A program made the position numbers and the translations under genes. Positions 34,974 to 44,119 of a DNA stretch of 64,000 nt are shown here, one piece after another. The notes under the pieces are model-generated. The model was not told the origin of the DNA. It was given only the letters and a program-made list of their open reading frames with translations, and searched no databases. Each line of letters opens with the position of its first letter. The first letter of the stretch is position 1. Origin of the DNA: JBCCXL01 sp039191605 (GTDB lineage: Bacteria > Acidobacteriota > Thermoanaerobaculia > Multivoradales > JAHZIX01); the NCBI GenBank assembly GCA_039191605.1, contig JBCCXL010000002.1:1-64000 (forward strand). The letters run 5' to 3'.

Positions 34974-35937
34974 GGCTCTGCTGCGCTCCATTCGTGGTGG
35001 TCGTCGCTTCTTGATCACCAGCCACATCAATCCCGATGGAGATTCCATCGCCTCCAGCCTCGGCATGGCCCGGGTCCTACGCCAGCTCGGCAAGAGTGCC
35101 GTGGTGTGGATGCGGGACGCGGTACCGCCGGTGTACTCCCCACTACCCGGAGCCGCTCGAATCCAGGTGGGAGAGGAGCCCCCCGTCGGCTTCCCAGAAG
35201 CTTTCGACGGTGTCTTGGTGATGGAGTGCCCGAGCCTCGACCGCACCGGCCTGGCGGAGGTCCTCGCCGGAGCCAAGAATCTGCTCAACATCGACCATCA
35301 CCTCGGCAACGAGCTCTACGGCAAGGCGAATTGGGTCGATGCCGCGGCCCCTTCTGCCGGCGAGATGGTGTGGCGCCTAGCGCAAGCGCTGAGTCTGGAG
35401 CTCGACGCTGACGGAGCCACGTTGCTCTACCTCACCCTGGTCACCGATACCGGAGGCTTTCGCTACGCCAACGCCACCGCCGCTGCCTTTGACGCCGCAG
35501 CGCATCTGGTGCGCCAAGGAGCCTCCCCAGAGCGGGTCGCCGCCTGGCTCTATGAGAGTCGTCCAGAGGGCATGATCCGCCTCCTCGGCGAGATGCTCAC
35601 CACCCTCGAGCTACATCAAGAGGGTCGAGTGGCCACGGTCTCCCTGCGCCGTGAGATGTTTCGCCGCGCCAACGCGGAGGACGGCGACGCCGAGGGTTTG
35701 ATCAACTACCCCCGCTCCATTGCCGGAGTCGAGGCCGTCGCCCTGCTTCGGGAGCTGGAGGACGAGGGGCAATTCAAGGTCTCGTTGCGCAGTCGCGGCG
35801 CCGTAGATGTCGCTGCTATCGCCAAGAAGCACGGCGGCGGGGGGCACGTGAACGCCGCTGGCTGCCGTCTCGAAGGATCGGAGGACAGCCTCCGAGAGCA
35901 AATGGTCGCAGAGCTGGTCACCGCCCTGGACAGCTGA
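34954..35937 (+). CDS. nrnA: DHH-family bifunctional oligoribonuclease/PAP phosphatase NrnA-like
   Basis: This is a 327-residue phosphoesterase. The N-terminal DHH domain has motif I SHINPDGDSIASSLGMARVL, the conserved Asp in VMECPSLDR, and the NIDHHLGN motif. The C-terminal DHHA1 domain has GGGGHVNAAGCRLEG. NrnA degrades 2- to 5-nucleotide RNAs and hydrolyses 3'-phosphoadenosine 5'-phosphate using Mn2+. Its location between rbfA and truB is common in bacteria. It overlaps the rbfA end by 20 bases and ends 9 bases before truB, so the three form a tight unit. Confidence 0.92.
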   Translation: MSTTIPEALLRSIRGGRRFLITSHINPDGDSIASSLGMARVLRQLGKSAVVWMRDAVPPVYSPLPGAARIQVGEEPPVGFPEAFDGVLVMECPSLDRTGLAEVLAGAKNLLNIDHHLGNELYGKANWVDAAAPSAGEMVWRLAQALSLELDADGATLLYLTLVTDTGGFRYANATAAAFDAAAHLVRQGASPERVAAWLYESRPEGMIRLLGEMLTTLELHQEGRVATVSLRREMFRRANAEDGDAEGLINYPRSIAGVEAVALLRELEDEGQFKVSLRSRGAVDVAAIAKKHGGGGHVNAAGCRLEGSEDSLREQMVAELVTALDS

Positions 35938-35946
35938 GGAAAGACG

Positions 35947-36897
35947 ATGAAAGACGGATTGTTGTTGGTCGACAAGCCCACCGGCTGCACCTCCCACGAT
36001 GTGGTGCAATCGGTGCGCCGCCTCTTACGGCAGAAAAAGACCGGGCATTGCGGAACGCTGGATCCCGCCGCTACCGGCCTGCTGCTCTTGACCCTCGGCC
36101 GCGCGACTCGTCTGACTCGCTTCTTGATTCGCGCACCGAAGGTGTATGAGGGCACGGTGCACTTTGGCTCCACTACCGACACCTACGATGCCAGCGGAAC
36201 CGTAGTCGCTACCGCCGAGGAAGGGCTGGTGGACGGCCTCACGGCGACAGCCATCGACGAGGCTATGGCCACCTTCCGCGGCGCCATCGACCAGGTCCCC
36301 CCCGCCTACTCCGCCAAGAAGGTCCAGGGCCGCAAATACTACGAGCTCGCCCGCAAGGGGGAGGAGGTTCCCCGGGAGCCGAAGCAGGTGCAGGTCTACG
36401 AGTTCACGGCCACCGATGAGCTCCAGGAACAGCGTCTACCCTTCCGCCTCGCCTGCTCTTCCGGCACCTACGCGCGCTCCCTGGCCCATGATCTCGGCGA
36501 GGTCCTGGGCGTCGGAGGCCACCTGGCGTCTCTACGCCGATTGCACATCGGCGCCTTCGATCTGGAGTCTGCGATTTCCCTCGACAAGCTCGAGGATGTC
36601 GCTCCGGAACGGGACGTGGCAAGCGCCGCGGACTTCGATCCGGGATCCGTTGTCGGCGGCGCGTGGATTCCCTTCGACAACATTCCGCTCCCTTTCGCCG
36701 AGCTCACCCTCGACACCGGCCAAGAGAATCGCATTCTCCAGGGCCAGACGGTGCTCAGTCGGCAGCTGGAGAGCGAAGAGGGAGACTGGATCAAGCTGAT
36801 ATCCCGCGGCGGGCGCTTCCTCGCCGTCGGCTCGGTGACGGAGCGCATCGGAGCCCGCGGAGTCGGCGTGATCCAGCCGCGGGTGGTGTTCAGCTGA
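35947..36897 (+). CDS. truB: tRNA pseudouridine-55 synthase
   Basis: This 316-residue enzyme isomerises U55 of the T-loop of tRNAs to pseudouridine. The catalytic motif GHCGTLDPAATGLL carries the nucleophilic Asp. The VPPAYSAKKVQGRKYYELARKGEEV segment and SGTYARSLAHDLGE are the other TruB signatures. The C-terminal extension (about 230-316) resembles the PUA-like tail of longer TruB proteins. A GAGGAAAG site precedes the ATG by 4 bases. It is part of the rbfA-nrnA-truB-rpsO cluster. Confidence 0.95.
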   Translation: MKDGLLLVDKPTGCTSHDVVQSVRRLLRQKKTGHCGTLDPAATGLLLLTLGRATRLTRFLIRAPKVYEGTVHFGSTTDTYDASGTVVATAEEGLVDGLTATAIDEAMATFRGAIDQVPPAYSAKKVQGRKYYELARKGEEVPREPKQVQVYEFTATDELQEQRLPFRLACSSGTYARSLAHDLGEVLGVGGHLASLRRLHIGAFDLESAISLDKLEDVAPERDVASAADFDPGSVVGGAWIPFDNIPLPFAELTLDTGQENRILQGQTVLSRQLESEEGDWIKLISRGGRFLAVGSVTERIGARGVGVIQPRVVFS

Positions 36898-37180
36898 GCG
36901 AGCCCTCGAAGGCTTTGGCCAGCACCATGGATCGCCGCTAAATCCCGATGAGCACAAGGCGAACAGGCGCATCACAGTGTGCTAGAATTAGAGATTGGAT
37001 AGTGCGCGGCAGAGGACCAGAGTAAGGGGAGCCCCTTGCGCCTCCCGCAGCCTCTCCCCACGGCTCGATAGATTTCAACTTCCAAAAGCGAAGTCAACAT
37101 AGAGAAAGCAACCCTGGGCGCGCGGCACCGCTCGCCCCCCTCCCGGACGTATCGGGAACCCTCTGCAAGGAGTAGACACC

Positions 37181-37450
37181 GTGCCTCAGACCACGGAAGT
37201 GAAGCAGGACATCATCCAAGACTACCGGCTCAGTGATCATGACACCGGGTCTCCGGAAGTGCAGGTGGCTTTGCTCACCCAGCGCATTCAGGAGCTGACC
37301 GAGCATTTCAAGATTCACCAGAAGGATCACCACAGCCGTCGCGGCCTGCTCAAGCTGGTGGGTCGTCGTCGTCGTCTTCTCGACTACGTGAAGAAGAAGG
37401 ACGTCGAACGCTACCGCGGCCTGATCCAGCGCCTCGGCCTGCGTAAGTAA
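37181..37450 (+). CDS. rpsO: Small ribosomal subunit protein uS15
   Basis: This 89-residue protein matches uS15 throughout: DYRLSDHDTGSPEVQVALLT, HHSRRGLLKLVGRRRRLLDY and RYRGLIQRLGLRK. It binds 16S rRNA at the central domain junction. A GTG start is used, with AAGGAG 9 bases upstream. The preceding intergenic holds TAGAAT (36983-36988) preceded by TGC, a possible extended -10 without a clear -35. The following hairpin (37463-37499) separates it from pnp, which usually follows rpsO directly. Confidence 0.95.
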   Translation: MPQTTEVKQDIIQDYRLSDHDTGSPEVQVALLTQRIQELTEHFKIHQKDHHSRRGLLKLVGRRRRLLDYVKKKDVERYRGLIQRLGLRK

Positions 37451-37462
37451 GACACTCCCCCA

Positions 37463-37499
37463 CCCCTCACGGAGGCCACCCCACGTGGCTCCAGAGGGG
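37463..37499 (+). terminator. Hairpin after rpsO
   Basis: CCCCTC (37463-37468) pairs with GAGGGG (37494-37499) around an inner stem of GGAGGCCAC and GTGGCTCC with one bulge. There is no clear T-tract, so it may be a partial terminator or RNA-processing site, as between rpsO and pnp in other bacteria. Confidence 0.5.
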
Positions 37500-37608
37500 G
37501 GTTAGAACATCAGCGGACGCGCTCCCTTCGCGATTGGTTCCTCTCAGTGAGGCTTCATGGCCTTCCCGGGGGCTTCTAGTGCAAAGAGTCAAAGCGTCTC
37601 GCCAGCAC

Positions 37609-37647
37609 AGGGATTTGCAAGAGGGATTTTGCAAGAAGGATTTCAAG
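37609..37647 (+). repeat. Triple imperfect tandem repeat in the pnp leader
   Basis: Copies AGGGATTTGCAAG (37609-37621), AGGGATTTTGCAAG (37622-37635) and AAGGATTTCAAG (37636-37647) follow directly on each other in non-coding DNA. Confidence 0.75.
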
Positions 37648-38115
37648 ACAGAATTTCCCCAAGCGGGATATCCGGGGAAAAGCGGCGGGAAGACAGCGGA
37701 TGAGCACCCACCGGAAGCGGAGGACATTGCGCTCCCCCGCTTCTGGCGATCGCCAGCCTAGATCTCAACGATCTCGTCTCTACCGCCACCGATCTCCCTT
37801 CTGCACGTCTTCTCCCTCAGAAGGTTAGAACCTCCCTCCCAAGACAGATCCCTGCACCGGATCGCCTCCATCGATCCGCCGGCCAAGCCTCGTTCGTGCC
37901 CTTCGGCACTCGGGAAAAAGATCTCTAGATCCTCCTGAACGATCGGCTCTCGGCCCCCAAGACAGACGTAAGAAAAGAGAAAAATAAAAAAACTTCCCAA
38001 CGGGAGGTCGCGCCAAGGGACCCCAAGGTCGCCTTGGCCCGCGCGCATCCGGAGGAATCAAAGCAGCGCGACTCCGTCGCGTGCTTACCGGAGCGCCACG
38101 GGACTCGCATCTTGA

Positions 38116-38157
38116 GCCCATTGGACACGCCCAGTGGACACAATGGGCACAATGGGC
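38116..38157 (+). promoter_or_regulatory. Alternative hairpin element in the pnp leader
   Basis: GCCCATTG (38116-38123) is perfectly complementary to CAATGGGC, which occurs twice nine bases apart (38141-38148 and 38150-38157). The two pairings exclude each other. The element ends about 42 bases before the pnp start codon. Confidence 0.4.
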
Positions 38158-38199
38158 ACATGAGGCCGTCCCCCATTTGCTGAAAGACGAGAAAGAAAC

Positions 38200-40488
38200 A
38201 TGATCAAGCGTGAAGTACAGATCGGCGCCGATACCCTTTCCATCGAGAGCGGCGAGATCGCCCGCCAGGCCGACGGCTCCTGCATCGTTCGCCTCGGCGA
38301 CTCCATGGTGCTGGCGACCGCCTGCATGGACAAGCGGGAGGCGACCCCCCGGGGCTTCCTGCCCCTCACCGTGGACTACCGCGAGTACAGCTCTGCCGCT
38401 GGCCGCATTCCCGGTGGATTCTTCAAGCGCGAAGGCCGCCCCAGCGAGAAGGAAATCATCACCTGCCGCCTCATCGACCGGCCGGTGCGTCCCCTCTTCC
38501 CCAAGGGCTACTACTCCGAGACCCAGGTGATCGCCTTCGTTCTCTCCGCCGATGGCGAGAACGACACCGACATCCTGGCGATCAACGGCGCTTCCTTCGC
38601 CCTCTACCTCTCCGAGCTTCCCTTCTACGAGCCCATCGGTGCCGTGCGGGTCGGCCTGATCGACGACGAGATCGTCTTCAACCCCCCCAACAGCCAGCGG
38701 GACGTCTCCGACCTCGACCTCATCGTCGTCGGTACCGAGCACGCGGTGGTCATGGTGGAGGCCGCGGCCAACGAGATCTCCGAGGAGCAGATGCTGGAGT
38801 GCATCTTCCAGGCCCACGAGCAGGTCAAGAAGATCGTTGCGCTACAGAAGGACATCTTCGCCGGCCTCGGCATCGAGAAGGTTCAGGTCGAGGCGCCGGA
38901 AGACTACTCCGACGACATCTACCACCGGGTGCAGGCGACACTCGGCGAGAGCCTGCGGGAAGCCTTCTTCACCCAGGGCAAGCACGTGCGATCCAAGGCG
39001 GTCAAGGGCGTCATCGACGGCTACCTCCAGAGCCTCGACGAAGAGGATCTCGAGGAGAACGGCGACGCCATCAAGAAGGCCGCCAGGGCCTACGAGGAAG
39101 AGGTCCTGCGGGACTCCGTCCTCAACGACGGCCGCCGCTTTGACGATCGCAAGGTCGACGAGATCCGCGAGATCACGATCCGCACCGGCCTGCTGCCCCG
39201 CACCCACGGTTCGGCCCTCTTCACCCGCGGCGAGACCCAGGCTCTGGTCACCACCACCCTCGGCACCCGTCGGGACGCCCAGATCATCGAGGAGTACGAG
39301 GGCGAGAGCCTGCAGAAGTTCCTCCTGCACTACAACTTCCCCCCCTTCTCGGTGGGCGAGGTTCGCTTCCTTCGCGGCCCCGGCCGACGGGAGATCGGTC
39401 ATGGCGTGCTCGCCCGCCGCTCCCTGACTCCCCTGCTGCCCCACGAGGATGACTTCCCCTACACCCTGCGCGTCGTCTCCGACATCATGGAGTCCAACGG
39501 CTCCTCGTCCATGGCGACGGTCTGCGGCGGTTCCCTGGCTCTCTTCGACGCCGGCGTGCCCCTCGAGCAGCACGTCGCCGGCGTGGCCATGGGCCTGATC
39601 AAGCGCGGCGACGATTTCGCCGTGCTCAGCGACATCGCCGGTCTGGAAGATCACTCCGGTGACATGGACTTCAAGGTTGCCGGTACCCGCGACGGCCTCA
39701 CCGCCCTGCAGATGGATATCAAGATCACCGGCGTCAGTAAGGAGATCATGGGTACCGCTCTGGAGCAGGCCCGCGCTGGCCGCTACCACATCCTCGATCT
39801 GATGGAAGAGGCGCTGGAGGGTCCCCGGGAGGATCTCTCCCCCTACGCTCCCCGCCTCTACTCCCTCACCATCTCCAAGGAAAAGATCCGCAACGTCATC
39901 GGCCCCGGCGGCAAGACGATTCGCTCGATCATCGAGGAGACCGGCTGCGACATCGATATCGAGAACGACGGCCAGGTGCTGATCGCTTCGCCGACCCGCC
40001 TGGCGGCGGATCGCGCTATCGAGCTCATCGAGCAGCTCACCGCGGAGCCCGAGATCGGCGTGGTCTACGACGGTCGGGTCACTCGGGTCGAGGGCTTCGG
40101 CGCCTTCGTCGAGATCATGCCCGGTACCGAGGGCCTCTGCCATATCTCGGAGCTCGCTCCCTACCGCGTCGGCGCGACGGAGGACATCTGCACCGAGGGT
40201 GATGAGATCACCGTCAAGGTCATCGACATGGAGCCGGAGAGCGGCAAGATTCGCCTCTCCCGCAAGGCGGTGATCATGGAGGCCCCGGATTACGATCCGG
40301 CGGACTACGAGGGCATGGGCGTGCCCGCTCCCAGCGGCGATGATCGCGGCGGACGCGGACGCGGACGCGGCGGCGACCGTGGTGGCCGAGGCGGCGATCG
40401 CGGTGGACGCGGTCGGGGCCGTGGCGGCGACCGTGGCGGACGCGGCGGCGATCGCGGCGGCCGTGGCGGTGGACGCGGACGCCGCTAA
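38200..40488 (+). CDS. pnp: Polyribonucleotide nucleotidyltransferase (PNPase)
   Basis: This is a 762-residue 3'-5' phosphorolytic exoribonuclease. Two RNase PH domains are present: the first begins DSMVLATACMDKREATPRGF, the second has VRFLRGPGRREIGHGVLARR. They are joined by an alpha-helical domain; then come a KH domain (IGPGGKTIRSIIEETGC, about 566-582) and an S1 domain (GRVTRVEGFGAFVEIMPGTEGLCHIS, about 625-690). The C-terminus carries a non-standard tail of about 50 residues of RGG/GDRGG repeats, expected to bind RNA. The ribosome site is weak. Its position after rpsO is standard. A terminator follows at 40542-40570. Confidence 0.95.
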   Translation: MIKREVQIGADTLSIESGEIARQADGSCIVRLGDSMVLATACMDKREATPRGFLPLTVDYREYSSAAGRIPGGFFKREGRPSEKEIITCRLIDRPVRPLFPKGYYSETQVIAFVLSADGENDTDILAINGASFALYLSELPFYEPIGAVRVGLIDDEIVFNPPNSQRDVSDLDLIVVGTEHAVVMVEAAANEISEEQMLECIFQAHEQVKKIVALQKDIFAGLGIEKVQVEAPEDYSDDIYHRVQATLGESLREAFFTQGKHVRSKAVKGVIDGYLQSLDEEDLEENGDAIKKAARAYEEEVLRDSVLNDGRRFDDRKVDEIREITIRTGLLPRTHGSALFTRGETQALVTTTLGTRRDAQIIEEYEGESLQKFLLHYNFPPFSVGEVRFLRGPGRREIGHGVLARRSLTPLLPHEDDFPYTLRVVSDIMESNGSSSMATVCGGSLALFDAGVPLEQHVAGVAMGLIKRGDDFAVLSDIAGLEDHSGDMDFKVAGTRDGLTALQMDIKITGVSKEIMGTALEQARAGRYHILDLMEEALEGPREDLSPYAPRLYSLTISKEKIRNVIGPGGKTIRSIIEETGCDIDIENDGQVLIASPTRLAADRAIELIEQLTAEPEIGVVYDGRVTRVEGFGAFVEIMPGTEGLCHISELAPYRVGATEDICTEGDEITVKVIDMEPESGKIRLSRKAVIMEAPDYDPADYEGMGVPAPSGDDRGGRGRGRGGDRGGRGGDRGGRGRGRGGDRGGRGGDRGGRGGGRGRR
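40337..40485 (+). repeat. RGG-rich tail of PNPase encoded by GC-rich tandem repeats
   Basis: Degenerate 9- to 12-base repeats encode GRGGDRGGRGGDRGGRG-type sequence for about 50 residues after the S1 domain. Confidence 0.85.
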
Positions 40489-40541
40489 GCCCAGCGGCGA
40501 CTCAGACCACATGCCGTGGGCTCTGCCCGCGGAATGAATCG

Positions 40542-40570
40542 AAGGGCGTCGCGTCTGCGGCGCCCTTTTT
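40542..40570 (+). terminator. Rho-independent terminator of pnp
   Basis: AGGGCG (40543-40548) pairs with CGCCCT (40561-40566), extended by CGC/GCG, followed by TTTTT. It is a canonical stop 54 bases after the stop codon. Confidence 0.85.
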
Positions 40571-40713
40571 CTATGTCTTCAGCTTCTCCGCCTTCAACAT
40601 TCTTCGTCTTCAGCGAATCTTGTTAGGCTGTCTCGACCGAGGAGCCCAATGCCCTCAGACGCACCGTCAAGGACCGCAACGGCTCTTTCCCTTCAAGGAG
40701 TACTCCCCAGCCC

Positions 40714-41469
40714 ATGGACCGCGATCAACTCGTCCGCTACCTCGACGAATTTCTGGATGCCCACAATGGCGGCGACTACTGCCCCAACGGCCTGCAGGTA
40801 GAGGGGAAGCAGCAAATCCGCTCGGTGATCACCGGCGTCTCCGCGAACCTCGAGCTCATCGAGATTGCCGTCGAGCGTGGCGCCGACGCCATCCTGGTGC
40901 ATCACGGAATCTTCTGGAAGGGTGACCCGCAGCCGCTGGTGGGCTATCGCCACCGGCGGGTTGCCGCGCTGCTGAATCATCAGATCAACCTCATCTCCTA
41001 CCATCTCCCCCTCGACCGTCACCCGGAGCTCGGCAACAACGCGCTGGCGGCGGATGCCTTCGGCCTCGAGGATCGGCGCTCCTTCGGCGTTGCCGGCGGC
41101 CTGCCGGTGGGCTTCGGCGGCCCCTTGGCCCAGCCCTGCTCCCCCCAGGAGCTGGCAGAGAAGGCCGAGGCGATCTTCCAGCAGCGCCCCCTGAGCTTCC
41201 TCCATGGCCCGGACCCGGTACGCTCCCTGGCGCTGATCTCCGGAGCGGCGGAGGACGAGATCAGCGCCGCCCACGAGGCGGGCTACGACGCCTTCCTTAC
41301 CGGGGAGATCAAGGAGCGCATCCCCGCCCTGGCCCAGGAGCTGGGGATCCACTTTCTCTCCTGCGGCCACCACGCCACGGAGCGATTGGGGATTCGCGCC
41401 CTCGGCGAGCACCTGAGCGCCCGCTTCGATCTGGAAGTCGACTTCGTCGACGTTCCTAATCCGGTTTGA
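40714..41469 (+). CDS. Nif3-like dinuclear metal-centre protein (DUF34/YbgI)
   Basis: This 251-residue protein matches the Nif3/YbgI family. Metal-ligand motifs are visible: GADAILVHHGIFW, the LPLDRHPELGNN segment, and GHHATERLGIRALGEHL near the C-terminus. Members bind two metals inside a toroidal hexamer. The cellular role is not settled; GTP cyclohydrolase I type 2 annotations are weakly supported. AAGGAG lies upstream of the ATG. It is alone after the pnp terminator. Confidence 0.88.
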   Translation: MDRDQLVRYLDEFLDAHNGGDYCPNGLQVEGKQQIRSVITGVSANLELIEIAVERGADAILVHHGIFWKGDPQPLVGYRHRRVAALLNHQINLISYHLPLDRHPELGNNALAADAFGLEDRRSFGVAGGLPVGFGGPLAQPCSPQELAEKAEAIFQQRPLSFLHGPDPVRSLALISGAAEDEISAAHEAGYDAFLTGEIKERIPALAQELGIHFLSCGHHATERLGIRALGEHLSARFDLEVDFVDVPNPV

Positions 41470-41827
41470 ACCTATAGCAATGCGTCGGACGGCGGGATCT
41501 ACCTAGCTCGACGACCAGCCATTCCTGGTGCAGGCCTACTCTTTCTTGCCTTTCCACGCTTTCCAGCAGGTCCACCTCCTGACTCCTCCCGGCCTTAGGG
41601 CAGTTGAGCTCCCCACGCACCGATGCTAGGCTTTAAAATCTTCTAGCGTTGCTCCATCCTCGACCTGCCCGTGCCTCGACGACCTCTCGTCATGCCGGGC
41701 CCGTAGCCTAGTCGCTCATTGTCGGCACCCAAGGTCGGCACCCAAGGTCGGCGTTCACCCTCGGCGCGCTCGCCATGGACCCGTCCCGTAGTCCTCGCGA
41801 CATCCGATCCCTTCTTTTTCAGCGTCC
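41470..41827. other. Intergenic region upstream of the kinase gene
   Basis: No gene is seen in 358 bases. It contains the candidate kinase promoter at 41604-41632 and a short duplication near 41725-41750 (TCGGCACCCAAGG twice). The leader from the promoter to the kinase start is about 190 bases. Confidence 0.5.
41604..41632 (+). promoter_or_regulatory. Candidate promoter of the kinase-TPR gene
   Basis: TTGAGC (41604-41609), a 17-base spacer and TAGGCT (41627-41632), the latter preceded by TGC as in an extended -10. Confidence 0.45.
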
Positions 41828-44119
41828 ATGAATCTCGAAGGTCAGCTCATCGCCCAACGCCTCCGGGTCCTCGAATTGATCGGGGAAGGAGGGATGGGTG
41901 ACGTCTATCTAGGCCGAGACGAAACGCTGAACCGGGACGTGGCACTCAAGGTGATTCGCTCCGAGCATCGGGTCAAGTCCGGAGCCCGCCAGCGCTTCCT
42001 GAGAGAAGCGCGGATCCTGTCGCAGCTCGATCATCCCAACATCTGCCGGATCTACGACTACCTCGAGACCACCCATTTCGACATCCTCGTCCTGGAGCTG
42101 ATCCGGGGGCGTCCCCTCAGCAGTCTTCTCGACGAGGCGATGAGCTACGCTCAATCGCTGGATATCGCTCAGCAGATTGCCGCAGCGCTGCGGGCCGCCC
42201 ACAGCCAGGGTGTAAGCCACGGGGATCTCAAGCCGGAGAACGTCATGATCTCCGCCGAGGGGGAGGTCAAGGTTCTTGATTTCGGCCTCGCGCAGTCGGT
42301 CAATCCAGATCGCTTTGCTCCGTTGGGAAAGATCGAGGCGCTCCAGGATGTCCGGGACCTCGGTCCCCTGGCCGCCAGCTCGACCCTCTCGCTGATCCTC
42401 TCCCGGGGCGACTCCGGCGGTGTTTCCTCCTCCTCGTCTTCCTCGTCGGACAACCGCTACATTCTCGGCACTCCGCGCTTCATGAGCCCGGAGCAGCTCC
42501 AGGGGCAGCCGGCGACGCTGGCCAGCGACATGTACTCCTTCGGGCTGATGTTCTATGAGCTGTTCACCGGAGCACCGGGCTATCCGCTGAATCTGAAGCT
42601 TCCGGAGCTCCTGGAGCGGGTGGAACAGGCGAAGGTCTTGCCGATCCAGGGCATCGACAAAGATCTCGCCGAGCTCTCCACCGGCCTCACCCAGCTCGAG
42701 GCCGACCAGCGCCCCACTGCCGGTGAAAGCCTGCGTCGCCTGCGGATGATCCACAGCAAGCCTGCTCGCCGATTCAAGCTCGCCATGGGTATCCTCGCCC
42801 TATTCATCGTCGTCGGCCTGACTCTCAAGTACTTCAATGACATCGAGAATCAGCGATCCGTCGCCGTTGAAGCTTTGGTGGAGGCGGAGAGCGCCCGCAC
42901 CGAGGCGGAAGAGGTGGTTCGATTCCTCACCGAGCTGCTGGAGCTCTCCGATCCCACCAGCCAGGGTCGAGACGTCACCGTGCGGCAGCTGCTGGACCTT
43001 TCGGCAGAACGTATCGACGGCGAGCTTGCAGAACAGCCGCTGACCCAGGCCCGGTTGATGGACACCATCGGCACGATCTACCGACAGCTCGGACTCTATG
43101 AGCCGAGCCGGGACCTGCTGCAGGAGGCCCTGGACAAGCGCCTCCGCAACCTAGAAGCAAACCACCCCGCGATCGCCTCCAGCCACCATGAGCTCGGTGT
43201 CCTGGCGCGACGGGAAGGCCGCTTAGCGGAGGCGGAAGAGAGCTTCCAGAAGTCGCTGAACATTCGCGAGGCCCTAGAGGAAGGCGGAGGGGAGCCCCTC
43301 GCCGAGACCATCAACGCCCTCGCCGTGCTCTACGCCGTGCAGGGTCGCTACCCGGAAGCCGAAGAGTCCCTGCTGCGCTCTCTGGAGATCCGTCGACAGG
43401 CCCTCGGCGAGCGAGACCCGGAGGTCGCCGCAACCCTCCACAACCTCGGCACCCTCCTCAGCCTCATGGGCCAGCCCGACAACGCTCAGCTGCGCCTGGA
43501 AGAGTCCCTGGAGATTCGAGAAGAACAGCTGGGACTGGATCATCCCGAGGTGGCCAGCACCCTCTACGCCCTGGCCGGCCTCGATCGCGGCGCTGGACGC
43601 CTCGATCAGGCGGAGCGGCGCTACCGGCGGGTCCTGACCATTCAGGAAGAGGCCTTTGGCCCGGACCATCCCAACGTCGCCGAAACGGTCAACGCCCTCG
43701 CCGTGCTGGAGGCAATGCGGGAACAATATCCGGAGGCCTCGGAGCTCTTCCGGCGCTCCCTCGCCATGCGGCGCCAGCTCTTCGGCGAGCGCCATCCGGC
43801 GGTGGCAGAGGTGCTCCACAATCTGGGTAATATCGCCGCGTTGGAAGGCCGCACCGAAGAGGCAGAGCCCTTATTGCGCCAGGCCCTCGAGCTCTTCGAA
43901 GAGCATCTGGGCGAAGATCATCCCCAGGTGGGAGACGTGCTGCTGAGCCTCGCAAACTACGCGCGCGAAAATCGCACCAGCACCGAGGCGCGCCCTCTCT
44001 ACGACCGGGCTTTGGAGATCTATAGCGAGGCTCTCGGAGCCGACAGCCCTCAGGTCCAGACGGTGCGCAGCGAGATCGAGCAGCTCTCCGAGGGCATCAC
44101 CCTTGCCTCCGGACCCTGA
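41828..44119 (+). CDS. Transmembrane serine/threonine kinase with TPR ectodomain
   Basis: This is a 763-residue protein. The kinase domain is residues about 13-305: Gly loop GEGGMGDVYLG, catalytic Lys K41, catalytic loop SHGDLKPENV with D133, and DFG at 151-153. The catalytic loop has HGD instead of HRD, so the activation-loop Arg contact is missing. Between DFG and the GTPRFMSPEQ segment lies an insertion of about 55 residues ending in a run of eight Ser, a likely phosphorylation region. A single transmembrane helix follows (about 317-335), then 42-residue TPR units (about 395-740) of the kinesin-light-chain type (AEESLLRSLEIRRQALGERDPEVA), which would lie outside the inner membrane. Such kinase-TPR receptors are abundant in Acidobacteria and Myxobacteria. 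Confidence 0.9.
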   Translation: MNLEGQLIAQRLRVLELIGEGGMGDVYLGRDETLNRDVALKVIRSEHRVKSGARQRFLREARILSQLDHPNICRIYDYLETTHFDILVLELIRGRPLSSLLDEAMSYAQSLDIAQQIAAALRAAHSQGVSHGDLKPENVMISAEGEVKVLDFGLAQSVNPDRFAPLGKIEALQDVRDLGPLAASSTLSLILSRGDSGGVSSSSSSSSDNRYILGTPRFMSPEQLQGQPATLASDMYSFGLMFYELFTGAPGYPLNLKLPELLERVEQAKVLPIQGIDKDLAELSTGLTQLEADQRPTAGESLRRLRMIHSKPARRFKLAMGILALFIVVGLTLKYFNDIENQRSVAVEALVEAESARTEAEEVVRFLTELLELSDPTSQGRDVTVRQLLDLSAERIDGELAEQPLTQARLMDTIGTIYRQLGLYEPSRDLLQEALDKRLRNLEANHPAIASSHHELGVLARREGRLAEAEESFQKSLNIREALEEGGGEPLAETINALAVLYAVQGRYPEAEESLLRSLEIRRQALGERDPEVAATLHNLGTLLSLMGQPDNAQLRLEESLEIREEQLGLDHPEVASTLYALAGLDRGAGRLDQAERRYRRVLTIQEEAFGPDHPNVAETVNALAVLEAMREQYPEASELFRRSLAMRRQLFGERHPAVAEVLHNLGNIAALEGRTEEAEPLLRQALELFEEHLGEDHPQVGDVLLSLANYARENRTSTEARPLYDRALEIYSEALGADSPQVQTVRSEIEQLSEGITLASGP

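Larger units (their letters stand above)
37451..38199. other. Long leader between rpsO and pnp
   Basis: No gene is seen in 749 bases. It contains the rpsO hairpin, a triple tandem repeat at 37609-37647, an A-rich run near 37978-37996, and an alternative-pairing hairpin region at 38116-38157 just before the pnp start at 38200. It is probably regulatory for pnp. Confidence 0.55.

Noticed and set aside
38842..40512. 556-codon Ala-rich frame opposite pnp
   Set aside because: Antisense shadow; the Ala/Thr runs come from reading the RGG-coding repeats backwards.
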